From assembly GCA_913044085.1 (NCBI GenBank), contig CAJWNW010000027.1, forward strand, positions 1-17,558: a DNA stretch of 17,558 nt, in the 5' to 3' direction. The translations under genes were made by a program, and so were the position numbers. How positions within the stretch are numbered: the first letter of the stretch is position 1; each line of letters opens with the position of its first letter. This DNA is from an uncultured Flavobacteriaceae bacterium (GTDB lineage: Bacteria; Bacteroidota; Bacteroidia; Flavobacteriales; Flavobacteriaceae). Positions 5,731-13,529 of this stretch are shown here, in pieces. The notes under the pieces were generated by a model. That model was not told the DNA's origin and did not search any database. It saw nothing but the letters and a program-made list of their open reading frames with translations.

Positions 5731-7425
5731 ATGTCATTTGTAAGATACATTTTTTTTTTCTTTGTTTTTTTGTGCCAATCACAAACCCCCTATCCTCAAG
5801 ATTTTTTTTCCAGCCCGTTAAAGCAAACTCTTGTACTTTCTGGCACCTTTGCTGAGCTGCGCACCAATCATTTTCATTCGGGGATTGACATCAAAACAAA
5901 TGGCAAAGAAGGACTAGCAGTTTACACTGCAGCTGCAGGCTATGTAAGTCGTATTAAAGTCTCTCGCTATGGTTATGGGAAAGCGCTTTACATCAACCAT
6001 TCCAATGGTTATACCTCAGTGTATGCCCACCTTCAGAAATTTTCTTCTGAAATTGAAGCCTATGTAAAAGCAAAACAATATCAAAATGAAAGCTTTGAAA
6101 TTCAATTATTTCCAGCCCGTGGAGATTTAAAAATCGAGGCAAATACTGTGGTTGCTTTTTCCGGAAACACAGGGGGATCTTCTGGGCCACACCTCCATTT
6201 TGAAATTCGCGACAAACAGGAACGCCCCATCAATCCCATGCTTTTTGGTATTGAGGTAAAAGACACCACCAAGCCGGTAATTTATGATTTGTTTGCTTAC
6301 CCATTGTCAGAAGAAAGTCACATTGAAGGTCAAAGAAAACGGAAAAAAATTAGGGTCATCAAACAGTCCGATGGCAATTATAAAACGGAAACCATAAAAG
6401 CGCATGGAAGCATTGGATTTGGTATTATATCAAACGACCGCCAAGACGCAGCACCAAATAAAAACGGAGTGGCTTTGATTCGTTCTTATTTCAACGGAAT
6501 AAAATCGTTGGAAGTAGATTTTAAACGCTTTTCTTTTGATGAAACCAAACACCTGAACCGCTACATTGATTATGCTTATTATAGAAACAAAAAGCAACGC
6601 ATTCAAAAGCTTTTTATTGAGAAAAATAACCCCCTAAGTCTGTTTACATTTAAGGAAAATAATGGCCAAATAAATATAAAAGACGACACAAATGGGGTCG
6701 TGTCAATTGAAATCAAGGATTATAAAGGAAATGAATCCTTTCTCAAAATTCCAATAAATGGAGAAGAAATAGCATTGCCACCAAGGCCTGACATTGCCCC
6801 TGATTTCACTTTAATTAATGCCGAGAAAGCAATGACTATAAGAGAAGGATTGGTTTGGGTAAACATTCCTGCAAACAGCTTTTACGAGGATGTCCCCATT
6901 GATTTTAAAGTTTATAATGATACTTTAAAACTGCACAAGTCTACAATTCCATTAAAAAAATCCATTGACATTAATTTTAACATTGAAAAATACACAGATA
7001 CAGACGCAAAAAATCTTTTCATAGGATCTGTTTCTGATTATGGTAAATTATACCATGCCCCTACAAAACGCAAAGGCGACACACTGACAACCCGGACCAA
7101 ATATCTCGGAACTTACACGCTTGGGTCAGATAATGAAGGTCCAGACATAACTCCTGAAAATTTTAAAGATGGCAGTTGGATTAGTTACCAACGCTATTTA
7201 AAAATTAAAATTTCTGATGACATCTCTGGGATTAATAATTACAGAGCAACATTAAATGGGAATTGGATACTTATGGAATACGACCCAAAAACAAACCGCC
7301 TAACACATGATTTTGAAGATGGTATTATCAACAGTACTGAAAATAATTTAAAGCTTATTGTAACGGATAATGTGGGAAATAGTACTAAATTTGAAGCAAC
7401 TTTTTATAGAAAAATAACGGATTAA
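5731..7425 (+). CDS. Secreted M23 (LytM-type) metallopeptidase with C-terminal beta-rich region
   Basis: The start is set at 5731, giving 564 residues. The longer frame from 5566 would put 55 non-conserved residues ahead of a signal peptide and run through the promoter. Residues 1-18 (MSFVRYIFFFFVFLCQSQ) form an export signal. The peptidase domain (about 37-175) has the zinc ligands in HFHSGID (His49, Asp53), YAH (His100) and GPHLHFEIRD (His154, His156). It is therefore predicted to be an active zinc endopeptidase that cuts peptidoglycan cross-links or a related peptide in the periplasm. Between YAHL and GDLKIEANT there is an insert of about 25 residues. The remaining 390 or so residues are predicted to be beta-rich, Ig-like or sandwich-type segments of unknown role. 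The stop is followed two bases later by the TonB-dependent receptor ATG (TAAGGATG), so the two proteins are probably coexpressed. Confidence 0.88.
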   Translation: MSFVRYIFFFFVFLCQSQTPYPQDFFSSPLKQTLVLSGTFAELRTNHFHSGIDIKTNGKEGLAVYTAAAGYVSRIKVSRYGYGKALYINHSNGYTSVYAHLQKFSSEIEAYVKAKQYQNESFEIQLFPARGDLKIEANTVVAFSGNTGGSSGPHLHFEIRDKQERPINPMLFGIEVKDTTKPVIYDLFAYPLSEESHIEGQRKRKKIRVIKQSDGNYKTETIKAHGSIGFGIISNDRQDAAPNKNGVALIRSYFNGIKSLEVDFKRFSFDETKHLNRYIDYAYYRNKKQRIQKLFIEKNNPLSLFTFKENNGQINIKDDTNGVVSIEIKDYKGNESFLKIPINGEEIALPPRPDIAPDFTLINAEKAMTIREGLVWVNIPANSFYEDVPIDFKVYNDTLKLHKSTIPLKKSIDINFNIEKYTDTDAKNLFIGSVSDYGKLYHAPTKRKGDTLTTRTKYLGTYTLGSDNEGPDITPENFKDGSWISYQRYLKIKISDDISGINNYRATLNGNWILMEYDPKTNRLTHDFEDGIINSTENNLKLIVTDNVGNSTKFEATFYRKITD

Positions 7426-7427
7426 GG

Positions 7428-9890
7428 ATGAAAAATAAATATTCATTTCTTTTTTTGATAATGTTGTTCATACAACAGGGATTGATGGCGCAAACAGCCA
7501 CGCTCACCGGGGTGCTTTTGGATGCGTCCAACAATCCTATTGAAAATGCGAACATTCAAGCCAACCAGTTAGGGACTACATCTAACAGAAACGGATTTTA
7601 CAAGTTAGATATTACTGCAGATAAAGAGGTTAAGATTACCTATTCACACATCAATTATAAATCAGTCTCTGTTGTTTTTAGTATTAAAGATGGAGAAATT
7701 TTTGAGTTTAACCCGGTATTAAAACTTGGCATCGAGCAAATTGAAACTGTTGTCATCAAAAGCACCAAACGCAGTGCTTTAGAAGGGGTAACGACCATTT
7801 CTCCTCAAATCATTCGAACAATTAAGGGGGCACAACCCGGTTTAGAAAACCTTTTAAAAACCTTACCTGGGGTCAATATATCTAATGAACTGAGCACCCA
7901 GTACTCTGTTCGAGGTGGTAATTTTGATGAAAATTTGGTGTATGTTAATGACATTGAAGTCTACCGACCCTTTTTGGTGCGTTCAGGCCAACAAGAAGGT
8001 TTAAGTTTTGTTAACTCTGATATGGTTCAAAATCTTGAATTTTCGACCGGCGGATTTCAAGCAAAATATGGCGATAAGTTGTCTTCAGTATTAGACATTA
8101 GCTATCGAAAACCCAAAGCATTTGGTATCCTTTCTGATATCAACCTTTTAGGTGGAAGCCTGACTGCAGAAAGTCTTTCAAAGGATTCTAAATTTTCGGC
8201 CCTTATGGGATTGCGCTACCGCGACAATACTTTATTGGTGGATGCCAGAGAAACACAAACCAATTACGACCCTCAGTTTTTTGATGCGCAGACCTATTTG
8301 ACCTATAAATTTAATTCAAAATTTGAATTGAGCTTCTTAGGAAATATTACGTCTAACACTTACAACTATGAACCCCAAACAAGGCAAACAAATTTTGGAA
8401 CTTTAACGAATCCTATTGCACTGCTGGTGTTTTACCAAGGGCAAGAAAAAGATGCATACCGAACTTATTTTGGAGCCTTAAAAGGGGCTTATCAGCTAAA
8501 TGAGGCTCTGAATTTGAAATTAATTGCCTCTAGCTTCCATACCACCGAACAAGAATATTTTGATATTTTGGCGCAATACCGTTTGGGAGAAGTCAACAAT
8601 AACATTGGTGATGAAAATTTAGGAGAGGTTGAATTTTCAGAAGGTATCGGTTCGCAAATCAATCATGCAAGGAATGATTTAGATGCCTTGATTACAACGG
8701 TTGAACAGCGCGGTGATTACAAAAATAATAAGCATCATTTTCAATGGTCGATTAAATACACCAATGAAAATATTCAAGACCGTTTGGTTGAATGGGAAGT
8801 CATCGACTCCGCTGGTTTTTCCATCAACCCACCCAATCTTGATAATTTTAACACAGAACCATACGCGCCCAATTCAGGGCCATTGGTTCCTTTTGAAAAT
8901 ATCCGGGCGACTAATAACACAACAGTTAATCGCATCCAAGCTTTTGCACAATGGAATAAGCGCGGTACTTTGGGACGACATGAGTTGTTTTATAACTTAG
9001 GAATTCGTGCACACCAGTGGAAAATTAGTGGAAAAGTAATCAAAACGAACCAACAAATGGTCTTTAGTCCAAGAGGCCAATTTAGCATCAAGCCTGAGGG
9101 GTCTAAAGATATGTTGTTTAGACTGAGTGGTGGTTTGTATTACCAACCCCCGTTTTACAGAGAATTGAGGGGTTTCGACGGGACTGTAAACACCAATGTG
9201 AAAGCGCAACGATCGCTTCATCTTGTAACAGGTCATGAGTACAGTTTTAAGATGTGGGAGCGTCCGTTTATATTGGTGTCTGAGGCTTATTATAAAAAGA
9301 TTACAGATGTCAATCCTTATACAGTTGAAAATGTGAGAATTCGCTACGCGGCCAATAACAATGCCAAAGCTTACGCGTATGGACTAGATTTGCGTTTGAA
9401 TGGAGAGTTTGTTCCTGGAACAGAATCCTGGTTCTCATTTGGATATTTAAAAACGGAAGAAGCCATTGCAGGCCGAGAATACATCGCCCGTCCAATGGAC
9501 CAAAGACTCAAGTTTGGTATTTTATTTCAGGACTATGTCCCCAACCTACCCAAAATGAAAATGTATCTTAACTTGGTTTATAATACCGGCGTTCCCGGAG
9601 GCTCACCAAGCTATGCAGATGTATATGATTATCAAAACCGTTTACCTGATTACAAACGAGCGGATATTGGGATGTCTTATGTGGTTGTAGATGAAGACAA
9701 TTCTACTAAAAGCGGATGGAAAAGCCACTTCAAAGCGCTTTCATTAGGGGTTGAAATCTTTAATATATTTGACGTTCAAAATTCAATTACCAACACTTGG
9801 GTACGAGATGTCTATTCGAAGTTTCAATACGCTATTCCGAACTATCTAACGCCTAGAGTCTTTAACTTAAGAGTTAGTATGCGATTTTAA
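7428..9890 (+). CDS. TonB-dependent outer-membrane receptor with carboxypeptidase-like N-domain
   Basis: This 820-residue receptor begins with a signal peptide (1-21, ending GLMAQ). A carboxypeptidase-regulatory-like beta domain follows (about 23-110, with TLTGVLLDASNNPIENANI). Next is a plug domain (about 118-228) with GLENLLKTLPGV (138-149) and VRGGNFDENLVYVNDIEVY (161-179). A beta barrel runs to a final Phe in NLRVSMRF. Such receptors import large or scarce ligands across the outer membrane using TonB energy. No SusD-like partner, glycoside hydrolase or siderophore gene is adjacent, so the ligand cannot be assigned and a polysaccharide utilisation locus is unlikely. Instead it is tightly coupled to the M23 peptidase gene upstream. 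Its end overlaps the convergent cysteine desulfurase gene by 4 bp. Confidence 0.92.
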   Translation: MKNKYSFLFLIMLFIQQGLMAQTATLTGVLLDASNNPIENANIQANQLGTTSNRNGFYKLDITADKEVKITYSHINYKSVSVVFSIKDGEIFEFNPVLKLGIEQIETVVIKSTKRSALEGVTTISPQIIRTIKGAQPGLENLLKTLPGVNISNELSTQYSVRGGNFDENLVYVNDIEVYRPFLVRSGQQEGLSFVNSDMVQNLEFSTGGFQAKYGDKLSSVLDISYRKPKAFGILSDINLLGGSLTAESLSKDSKFSALMGLRYRDNTLLVDARETQTNYDPQFFDAQTYLTYKFNSKFELSFLGNITSNTYNYEPQTRQTNFGTLTNPIALLVFYQGQEKDAYRTYFGALKGAYQLNEALNLKLIASSFHTTEQEYFDILAQYRLGEVNNNIGDENLGEVEFSEGIGSQINHARNDLDALITTVEQRGDYKNNKHHFQWSIKYTNENIQDRLVEWEVIDSAGFSINPPNLDNFNTEPYAPNSGPLVPFENIRATNNTTVNRIQAFAQWNKRGTLGRHELFYNLGIRAHQWKISGKVIKTNQQMVFSPRGQFSIKPEGSKDMLFRLSGGLYYQPPFYRELRGFDGTVNTNVKAQRSLHLVTGHEYSFKMWERPFILVSEAYYKKITDVNPYTVENVRIRYAANNNAKAYAYGLDLRLNGEFVPGTESWFSFGYLKTEEAIAGREYIARPMDQRLKFGILFQDYVPNLPKMKMYLNLVYNTGVPGGSPSYADVYDYQNRLPDYKRADIGMSYVVVDEDNSTKSGWKSHFKALSLGVEIFNIFDVQNSITNTWVRDVYSKFQYAIPNYLTPRVFNLRVSMRF

Positions 9891-11041
9891 GCGGACTCCA
9901 GTACAAGTGCTTTTAAAGTGTGAACGACGGTATCAATTTCTTTTGTTGTATTAAAGCAACTGAATGAAAAGCGTATGGAAGGTTTTTTTAAATTTTCTTC
10001 AGAAAGAACTTCATTTAATACATGAGATCCTGTAGTACTTCCACTTTGACAAGCACTGCCTTTTGAACAGGCAATCCCCTTGAGATCTAACTGAAATAAG
10101 AATAAAGGCGCTTTTTCTTGAGCAACAGGCAAACATACATTAACTAAGGTATAGGTGCTCTTACTGAAATCATCGGAACAGCCATTGAATTCTATTCCGG
10201 GTATTTCTTGTTTAAGGCGATCTATAAAATAGGTTTTTAAACTAAGAATAAAATTCTTTTCAGATACAATATTCTTATATGCAATTTCTAATGAGGCGTC
10301 CATTCCTACAATATCATGAATGCTTTCAGTACCGGCACGACAACCACGTTCTTGTGCCCCACCCGTAATAATGGGCTGTAGACCAAATCCACTTCTTACA
10401 AATGCAAAACCAATCCCCTTTGGTCCATGAAATTTGTGCGCACTGGCAGCCAAAAAATCAATTGGGATTTTAGATAAGTCTAAGGGATAATGACCAACAG
10501 ATTGTACGGTGTCACTGTGAAAAAGGGCATTGTGTTTTTTACATAAATTTGCCACGTATTCAACATCTAAAATAGTTCCAATTTCATTGTTGATGTGCAT
10601 TAAAGTCACCAAGGTTTTCTCAGCAGATTGAGATAATAATTCTTCTAAATGCTGCATACAAACAGACCCATCTTTTAAAACTTTGACATAACTAACCCTT
10701 ACTTTTGAACTGTTTGCAAGTGCTTCTATGGTATGACTGACCGCATGGTGCTCAATCTTTGAGGAAATGATATGCTTCACACCCAAATCACAAACTGCAG
10801 AACGCAAAACAAGATTGTCCGCTTCGGTACCACCCGAAGTAAATATAATTTCTGAAGCTTTGGCATTGAAGTGAGATGCAATGCGCCTGCGACACTGCTC
10901 TAGAGTGGATTTAGAGACCCGTCCAATGCTATGCGTTGACGAGGGATTTCCATAGGTGGATTTTAAAATGAGTGCCATTTTATCCGCCACTTCTTCACGA
11001 ATTTGGGTAGTGGCAGCATTGTCTAAATAAATGGGGGTCAT
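9887..11041 (-). CDS. Cysteine desulfurase (NifS/IscS-like)
   Basis: This 384-residue class V aminotransferase-fold enzyme removes sulfur from L-cysteine to give alanine and an enzyme persulfide, supplying sulfur for Fe-S clusters or tRNA thiolation. It shows the N-terminal YLDNAATT (5-12), TSGGTEADN (68-76), the PLP lysine in AASAHKFHGPKG (198-209, Lys203), ERGCRAGTES (231-240) and the persulfide-carrying cysteine in SKGSACQSGS (326-335, Cys331). The short SGSAC-type loop places it with the IscS/NifS group rather than SufS. No iscU, suf or tRNA-thiolation gene is adjacent. The IscS-type C-terminal extension used to bind IscU is not evident. A role in tRNA 2-thiolation or general sulfur supply is plausible but inferred. 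It is monocistronic on the minus strand. Confidence 0.92.
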   Translation of the reverse strand: MTPIYLDNAATTQIREEVADKMALILKSTYGNPSSTHSIGRVSKSTLEQCRRRIASHFNAKASEIIFTSGGTEADNLVLRSAVCDLGVKHIISSKIEHHAVSHTIEALANSSKVRVSYVKVLKDGSVCMQHLEELLSQSAEKTLVTLMHINNEIGTILDVEYVANLCKKHNALFHSDTVQSVGHYPLDLSKIPIDFLAASAHKFHGPKGIGFAFVRSGFGLQPIITGGAQERGCRAGTESIHDIVGMDASLEIAYKNIVSEKNFILSLKTYFIDRLKQEIPGIEFNGCSDDFSKSTYTLVNVCLPVAQEKAPLFLFQLDLKGIACSKGSACQSGSTTGSHVLNEVLSEENLKKPSIRFSFSCFNTTKEIDTVVHTLKALVLESA

Positions 11042-11060
11042 TTTCGTTGTATTTATTTAA

Positions 11061-11089
11061 CAAAAATAATCAAATTAAATAATTGACAA
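11061..11089 (-). promoter_or_regulatory. Promoter of the cysteine desulfurase gene
   Basis: On the minus strand TTG (11089-11087), an 18-base spacer and TATTTTTG (11068-11061) fit the flavobacterial consensus. The -7 element ends 19 bases before the ATG at 11041. Confidence 0.5.
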
Positions 11090-11117
11090 TAACATTACAT
11101 TTATTTCTGAATTCTTT

Positions 11118-11125
11118 TATTTTTG
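11118..11125 (+). promoter_or_regulatory. -7 element of the repeat lipoprotein gene
   Basis: TATTTTTG is a full TAnnTTTG match 19 bases ahead of the ATG at 11145. No TTG is present at the proper spacing. Together with the minus-strand promoter at 11061-11089 it makes a compact divergent promoter region of about 100 bp. Confidence 0.4.
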
Positions 11126-11144
11126 TCAAAAAGAGTCCAAAGTT

Positions 11145-12026
11145 ATGTGCAAATATTTAGCAATTTTTTTTATAGGTCTTCTCACAACTGCTTGTAATGA
11201 CGGTGACGTTATAGAAGTGCAATTAGATTTTGATAAAGAATTGTCTTTATGCGAAATACAAACCACAAACCAACAGGGCAGTACAAGTGAAAGTCTTTTA
11301 TTTTTTGACACCCGAACCGATCCTTTTGAATCTTTATCGCTGGTCCTTCCCAACACAACGGCAACACAAACAATGTTTAACCCTGTAAATAATGGCGATT
11401 CTCAAAGTGTTGCGATTGATGGAAGCACCACACAATTTCACTACAGGGCTTATAATGGTAATCCAAATACTTTATTTTGTTCGGTCATCTCTCCTGCAGA
11501 TGTTGCGGTGACTCAAAATTACAGCTCTAATGGAGGGACTGCCACTTTCGTTTCAACTTTTGTAGATGACGATGGTGATGGCGTTCCGACAGCACTTGAA
11601 TTTGATGGAGATACAGATGGGGATGGCATTCCAGATTATATTGATGAAGACGATGATGGCGATAATGTCTTGACCATCAATGAAAAACCAGACCCAAACA
11701 ACGATGGCGATTTATCGGATGCTCAAGACTCAGACGGGGATCTTATCCCTGACTATTTAGATAATGATGATGACAATGATGGCACCCTAACTATCAATGA
11801 AGATGAAAATGGAAATGGCAACTTATTTGATGACATTGCAAGCGGTTCAACAACATCACGTTTTTTGGATGTCAATTTTTCAAATTCTTATACCATTCAA
11901 ACCTTAAACGAAAATCTATTTTTTAGAACGGTAACCATAACAATAACACTTTCAAATATTGACATTTCGATTTTAGCAGCAGATACTCTAGAATTAGGAA
12001 CTTACCAAACAGTGCTTATTTTATAG
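11145..12026 (+). CDS. Predicted lipoprotein with acidic calcium-binding-type (TSP3-like) repeats
   Basis: This 293-residue protein starts with a lipoprotein signal, MCKYLAIFFIGLLTTAC; Cys17 would be lipidated and followed by NDGD. Residues 18-138 are a low-charge, Ser/Thr/Asn-rich beta region. Residues 140-230 are an Asp/Gly/Asn-rich block of thrombospondin type 3-like motifs: DDDGDGVPTALE, DTDGDGIPDYIDEDDDGD, DSDGDLIPDYLDNDDDND and DENGNGNLFDD. These match the DxDxDG calcium-binding pattern seen in many Bacteroidota cell-surface proteins. The last 60 residues are again beta-like, without a type IX secretion tail. It is thus probably an exported, calcium-stabilised, membrane-anchored protein of unknown function. 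The 3' end overlaps the convergent Smr gene by 6 bp. Confidence 0.85.
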   Translation: MCKYLAIFFIGLLTTACNDGDVIEVQLDFDKELSLCEIQTTNQQGSTSESLLFFDTRTDPFESLSLVLPNTTATQTMFNPVNNGDSQSVAIDGSTTQFHYRAYNGNPNTLFCSVISPADVAVTQNYSSNGGTATFVSTFVDDDGDGVPTALEFDGDTDGDGIPDYIDEDDDGDNVLTINEKPDPNNDGDLSDAQDSDGDLIPDYLDNDDDNDGTLTINEDENGNGNLFDDIASGSTTSRFLDVNFSNSYTIQTLNENLFFRTVTITITLSNIDISILAADTLELGTYQTVLIL

Positions 12027-12578
12027 CTTTTTGTTCTGAAAAATATAAACTTCTGTGGCACCATGGCCATAGACTCTAAATTCAGCGGGATAGAATTTTA
12101 GGAAATCATAACACTTCAGTAAATACTCTAGTTCTAGCTTCAAAACGCCCTCACCTACCCCGTGAATAAAAATCACCTTTTGTATGCGTTTTTCAATAGC
12201 AAATTCTAATCGGCGCTTTGCAGTGTCTAATTGCATTGTAAGCATCTCATGATTGGACATGTTTTTGCTCGATTTAACCAATTGGTGAATGTGTAAATCG
12301 ACTTCCATTGGAGGAGGCTGCTTGGACTTAGTCTTAATTTTAGCACTTTTCTTTATTCCTTTAAACTGCTTTTCGGAAAGAATTTGCTGGATTGATTGGT
12401 TTTTAAAAGCCGAGGTTTTTAGCAGATTGTTGTCCATTTTAACCAATTCTGAAGCTTCAAAATTCATCTCAAAACCCGTATTGGTTTCAATGCAAATGCT
12501 TTTATTTTTAATGGCTGTAACACGACCTGAAAGGTCAGCATCTAATACCGATACAAAATCTCCAATTTTAAGTTTCAT
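12021..12578 (-). CDS. Smr-domain protein (stand-alone MutS2 C-terminal-like domain)
   Basis: In this 185-residue protein the N-terminal 50 residues form a small beta domain (KIGDFVSVLDADLSGRVTAI), followed by a basic linker rich in Lys (about 65-88). The Smr domain spans about 92-180 with its three signatures: DLHIHQL (94-100), FIHGVGEGVLK (137-147) and YGHGATEVYI (170-179). Smr domains are nucleic-acid nicking or binding modules; stand-alone forms are implicated in RNA or DNA cleavage at unusual structures, including collided ribosomes in some bacteria. Which of these applies here is unknown. Its ATG overlaps the stop of the upstream membrane-protein gene (ATGA at 12578-12575), indicating translational coupling. 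Confidence 0.88.
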   Translation of the reverse strand: MKLKIGDFVSVLDADLSGRVTAIKNKSICIETNTGFEMNFEASELVKMDNNLLKTSAFKNQSIQQILSEKQFKGIKKSAKIKTKSKQPPPMEVDLHIHQLVKSSKNMSNHEMLTMQLDTAKRRLEFAIEKRIQKVIFIHGVGEGVLKLELEYLLKCYDFLKFYPAEFRVYGHGATEVYIFQNKKL

Positions 12579-12781
12579 TCTTCTTCATCATAGGATCGAA
12601 CAGCATAGGAATCTATTTCTGGCTTATCTCCAATGCCCTTTGAAATTAAATACAGTCCAATCACCAAAAGTACCAATCCTAAAATTGAGGCAAAAGTTTG
12701 TGAATCAGAAAACAGTTCATCACAAATTAATAGGCATAAACCAGATATAAAAGCAGTGTATTTTATTGAAACTGTGGACAT
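12575..12781 (-). CDS. Small two-helix membrane protein upstream of the Smr gene
   Basis: This 68-residue protein has two hydrophobic segments (about 7-21 and 30-48, the latter ILGLVLLVIGLYLISKGI) and an acidic tail ending SYDEEE. The ATGA overlap with the Smr-domain gene and the sensible membrane-protein composition support a real gene. I do not recognise a family. It probably shares a transcript with the Smr gene; no convincing promoter motif was found in the 109 bp upstream. Confidence 0.7.
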   Translation of the reverse strand: MSTVSIKYTAFISGLCLLICDELFSDSQTFASILGLVLLVIGLYLISKGIGDKPEIDSYAVRSYDEEE

Positions 12782-12890
12782 TTGATATATTTCTTACATT
12801 AAAAATAAAACCTTTCGTTGAAATATGTTTAATCTCATTAATTTTTTTTATTAATTGCAGAATTATTTATTTCTTTAGAAAACCTATTTT

Positions 12891-13175
12891 ATGTCAATCG
12901 AAAACTACATGCTACCCTGTCTTAATAAAACCCTTTTTGGTTTTGAATGTATGGGTTGTGGATTTCAGCGCTCTTTATTAGCTGTTTTTCAAGGCCAGTT
13001 TCTTAAAGCCTTTGTGCTATATCCCGCTATTTTTCCCATTATTACAATGTTTGTACTGATTGTCATCACGAGATTTTATAAATTTAAATACCATCAAAAA
13101 AGTATCAATGTAGTGGCTCTAGTTTCTATTGGTGCTATTATTACTAACCATATAATTAAACAATTTTTATCATGA
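12891..13175 (+). CDS. DUF2752 family small membrane protein
   Basis: This 94-residue protein carries the DUF2752 signature: an N-terminal Cys (10), then the CMGCGFQRSLLAVFQG-type motif (20-35) with CxxCG. An aromatic, proline-containing segment (VLYPAIFP) follows, and two or three hydrophobic helices lie at about 40-60 and 72-88. The cysteines could bind a metal at the membrane surface. The function of the family is unknown. Its stop overlaps the start of the CCC-motif protein by four bases (ATGA at 13172-13175), so the pair is translationally coupled. No typical Bacteroidota promoter was seen in the AT-rich 115 bp upstream. Confidence 0.8.
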   Translation: MSIENYMLPCLNKTLFGFECMGCGFQRSLLAVFQGQFLKAFVLYPAIFPIITMFVLIVITRFYKFKYHQKSINVVALVSIGAIITNHIIKQFLS

Positions 13176-13495
13176 AAAAATCATTAAACACTGCAATTAT
13201 TTACGTACTTAGTATCGTAGGTTTACTTTGTTGTTGCGTCGGAGGACTTGGATTTCTGTTATCAGGTCCCGCCTATTTAATGGCCAATAAAAAAATTAAA
13301 GATGCTGAGCTCAATCCAGACGATTATGAGGGTAGTATCAGTGCAATGAATACGGCTAAAACGGTCGCATTGGTCATTCTGATCATCAATGTACTTTACC
13401 TGCTTTATACAATCTATGTATTGGCTACGGGCGATTTCAGTGAATTCCAAAAAGAATTTGAAAAAGCCATGGAAGAAATGAACCAGTCTGCCTAA
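13172..13495 (+). CDS. CCC-motif membrane protein (dispanin/CD225-like)
   Basis: This 107-residue protein has two hydrophobic segments (about 9-34 and 64-87). The first includes three successive cysteines (20-22) in GLLCCCVGGLGFLLSGPAYLM. Between them is a polar loop, KKIKDAELNPDDYEGSISAMNTAKT, resembling the intracellular loop of CD225/dispanin (IFITM-like) proteins, where small residues and 'S-x-x-A-x-x' patterns precede the second helix. The tail (88-107) is an acidic/basic amphipathic helix. I recall that NCBI names such Bacteroidota proteins 'CCC motif membrane protein' and that they co-occur with DUF2752; the role is unknown. It is coupled to the DUF2752 gene by an ATGA overlap. Confidence 0.78.
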   Translation: MKKSLNTAIIYVLSIVGLLCCCVGGLGFLLSGPAYLMANKKIKDAELNPDDYEGSISAMNTAKTVALVILIINVLYLLYTIYVLATGDFSEFQKEFEKAMEEMNQSA

Positions 13496-13529
13496 ACGAC
13501 TGCCATGGCATTTTCACAAATCGCAACTA

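Noticed and set aside
11560..11840. Repetitive Asp/Gly codons that could be taken for a DNA tandem repeat
   Set aside because: The periodicity is explained by the calcium-binding protein repeats; the DNA copies are diverged and not a separate repeat element.
12289..12750. 153-codon plus-strand ORF opposite the Smr gene
   Set aside because: It is antisense to two well-supported coupled genes and shows no recognisable domain; it is a shadow frame.
13501..13510. Perfect palindrome TGCCATGGCA followed by TTTT between the CCC gene and the prolyl peptidase
   Set aside because: It has no loop, so it cannot form an ordinary terminator hairpin. A longer pairing with GATGGCAA at about 13543-13550 overlaps coding sequence and is weak.
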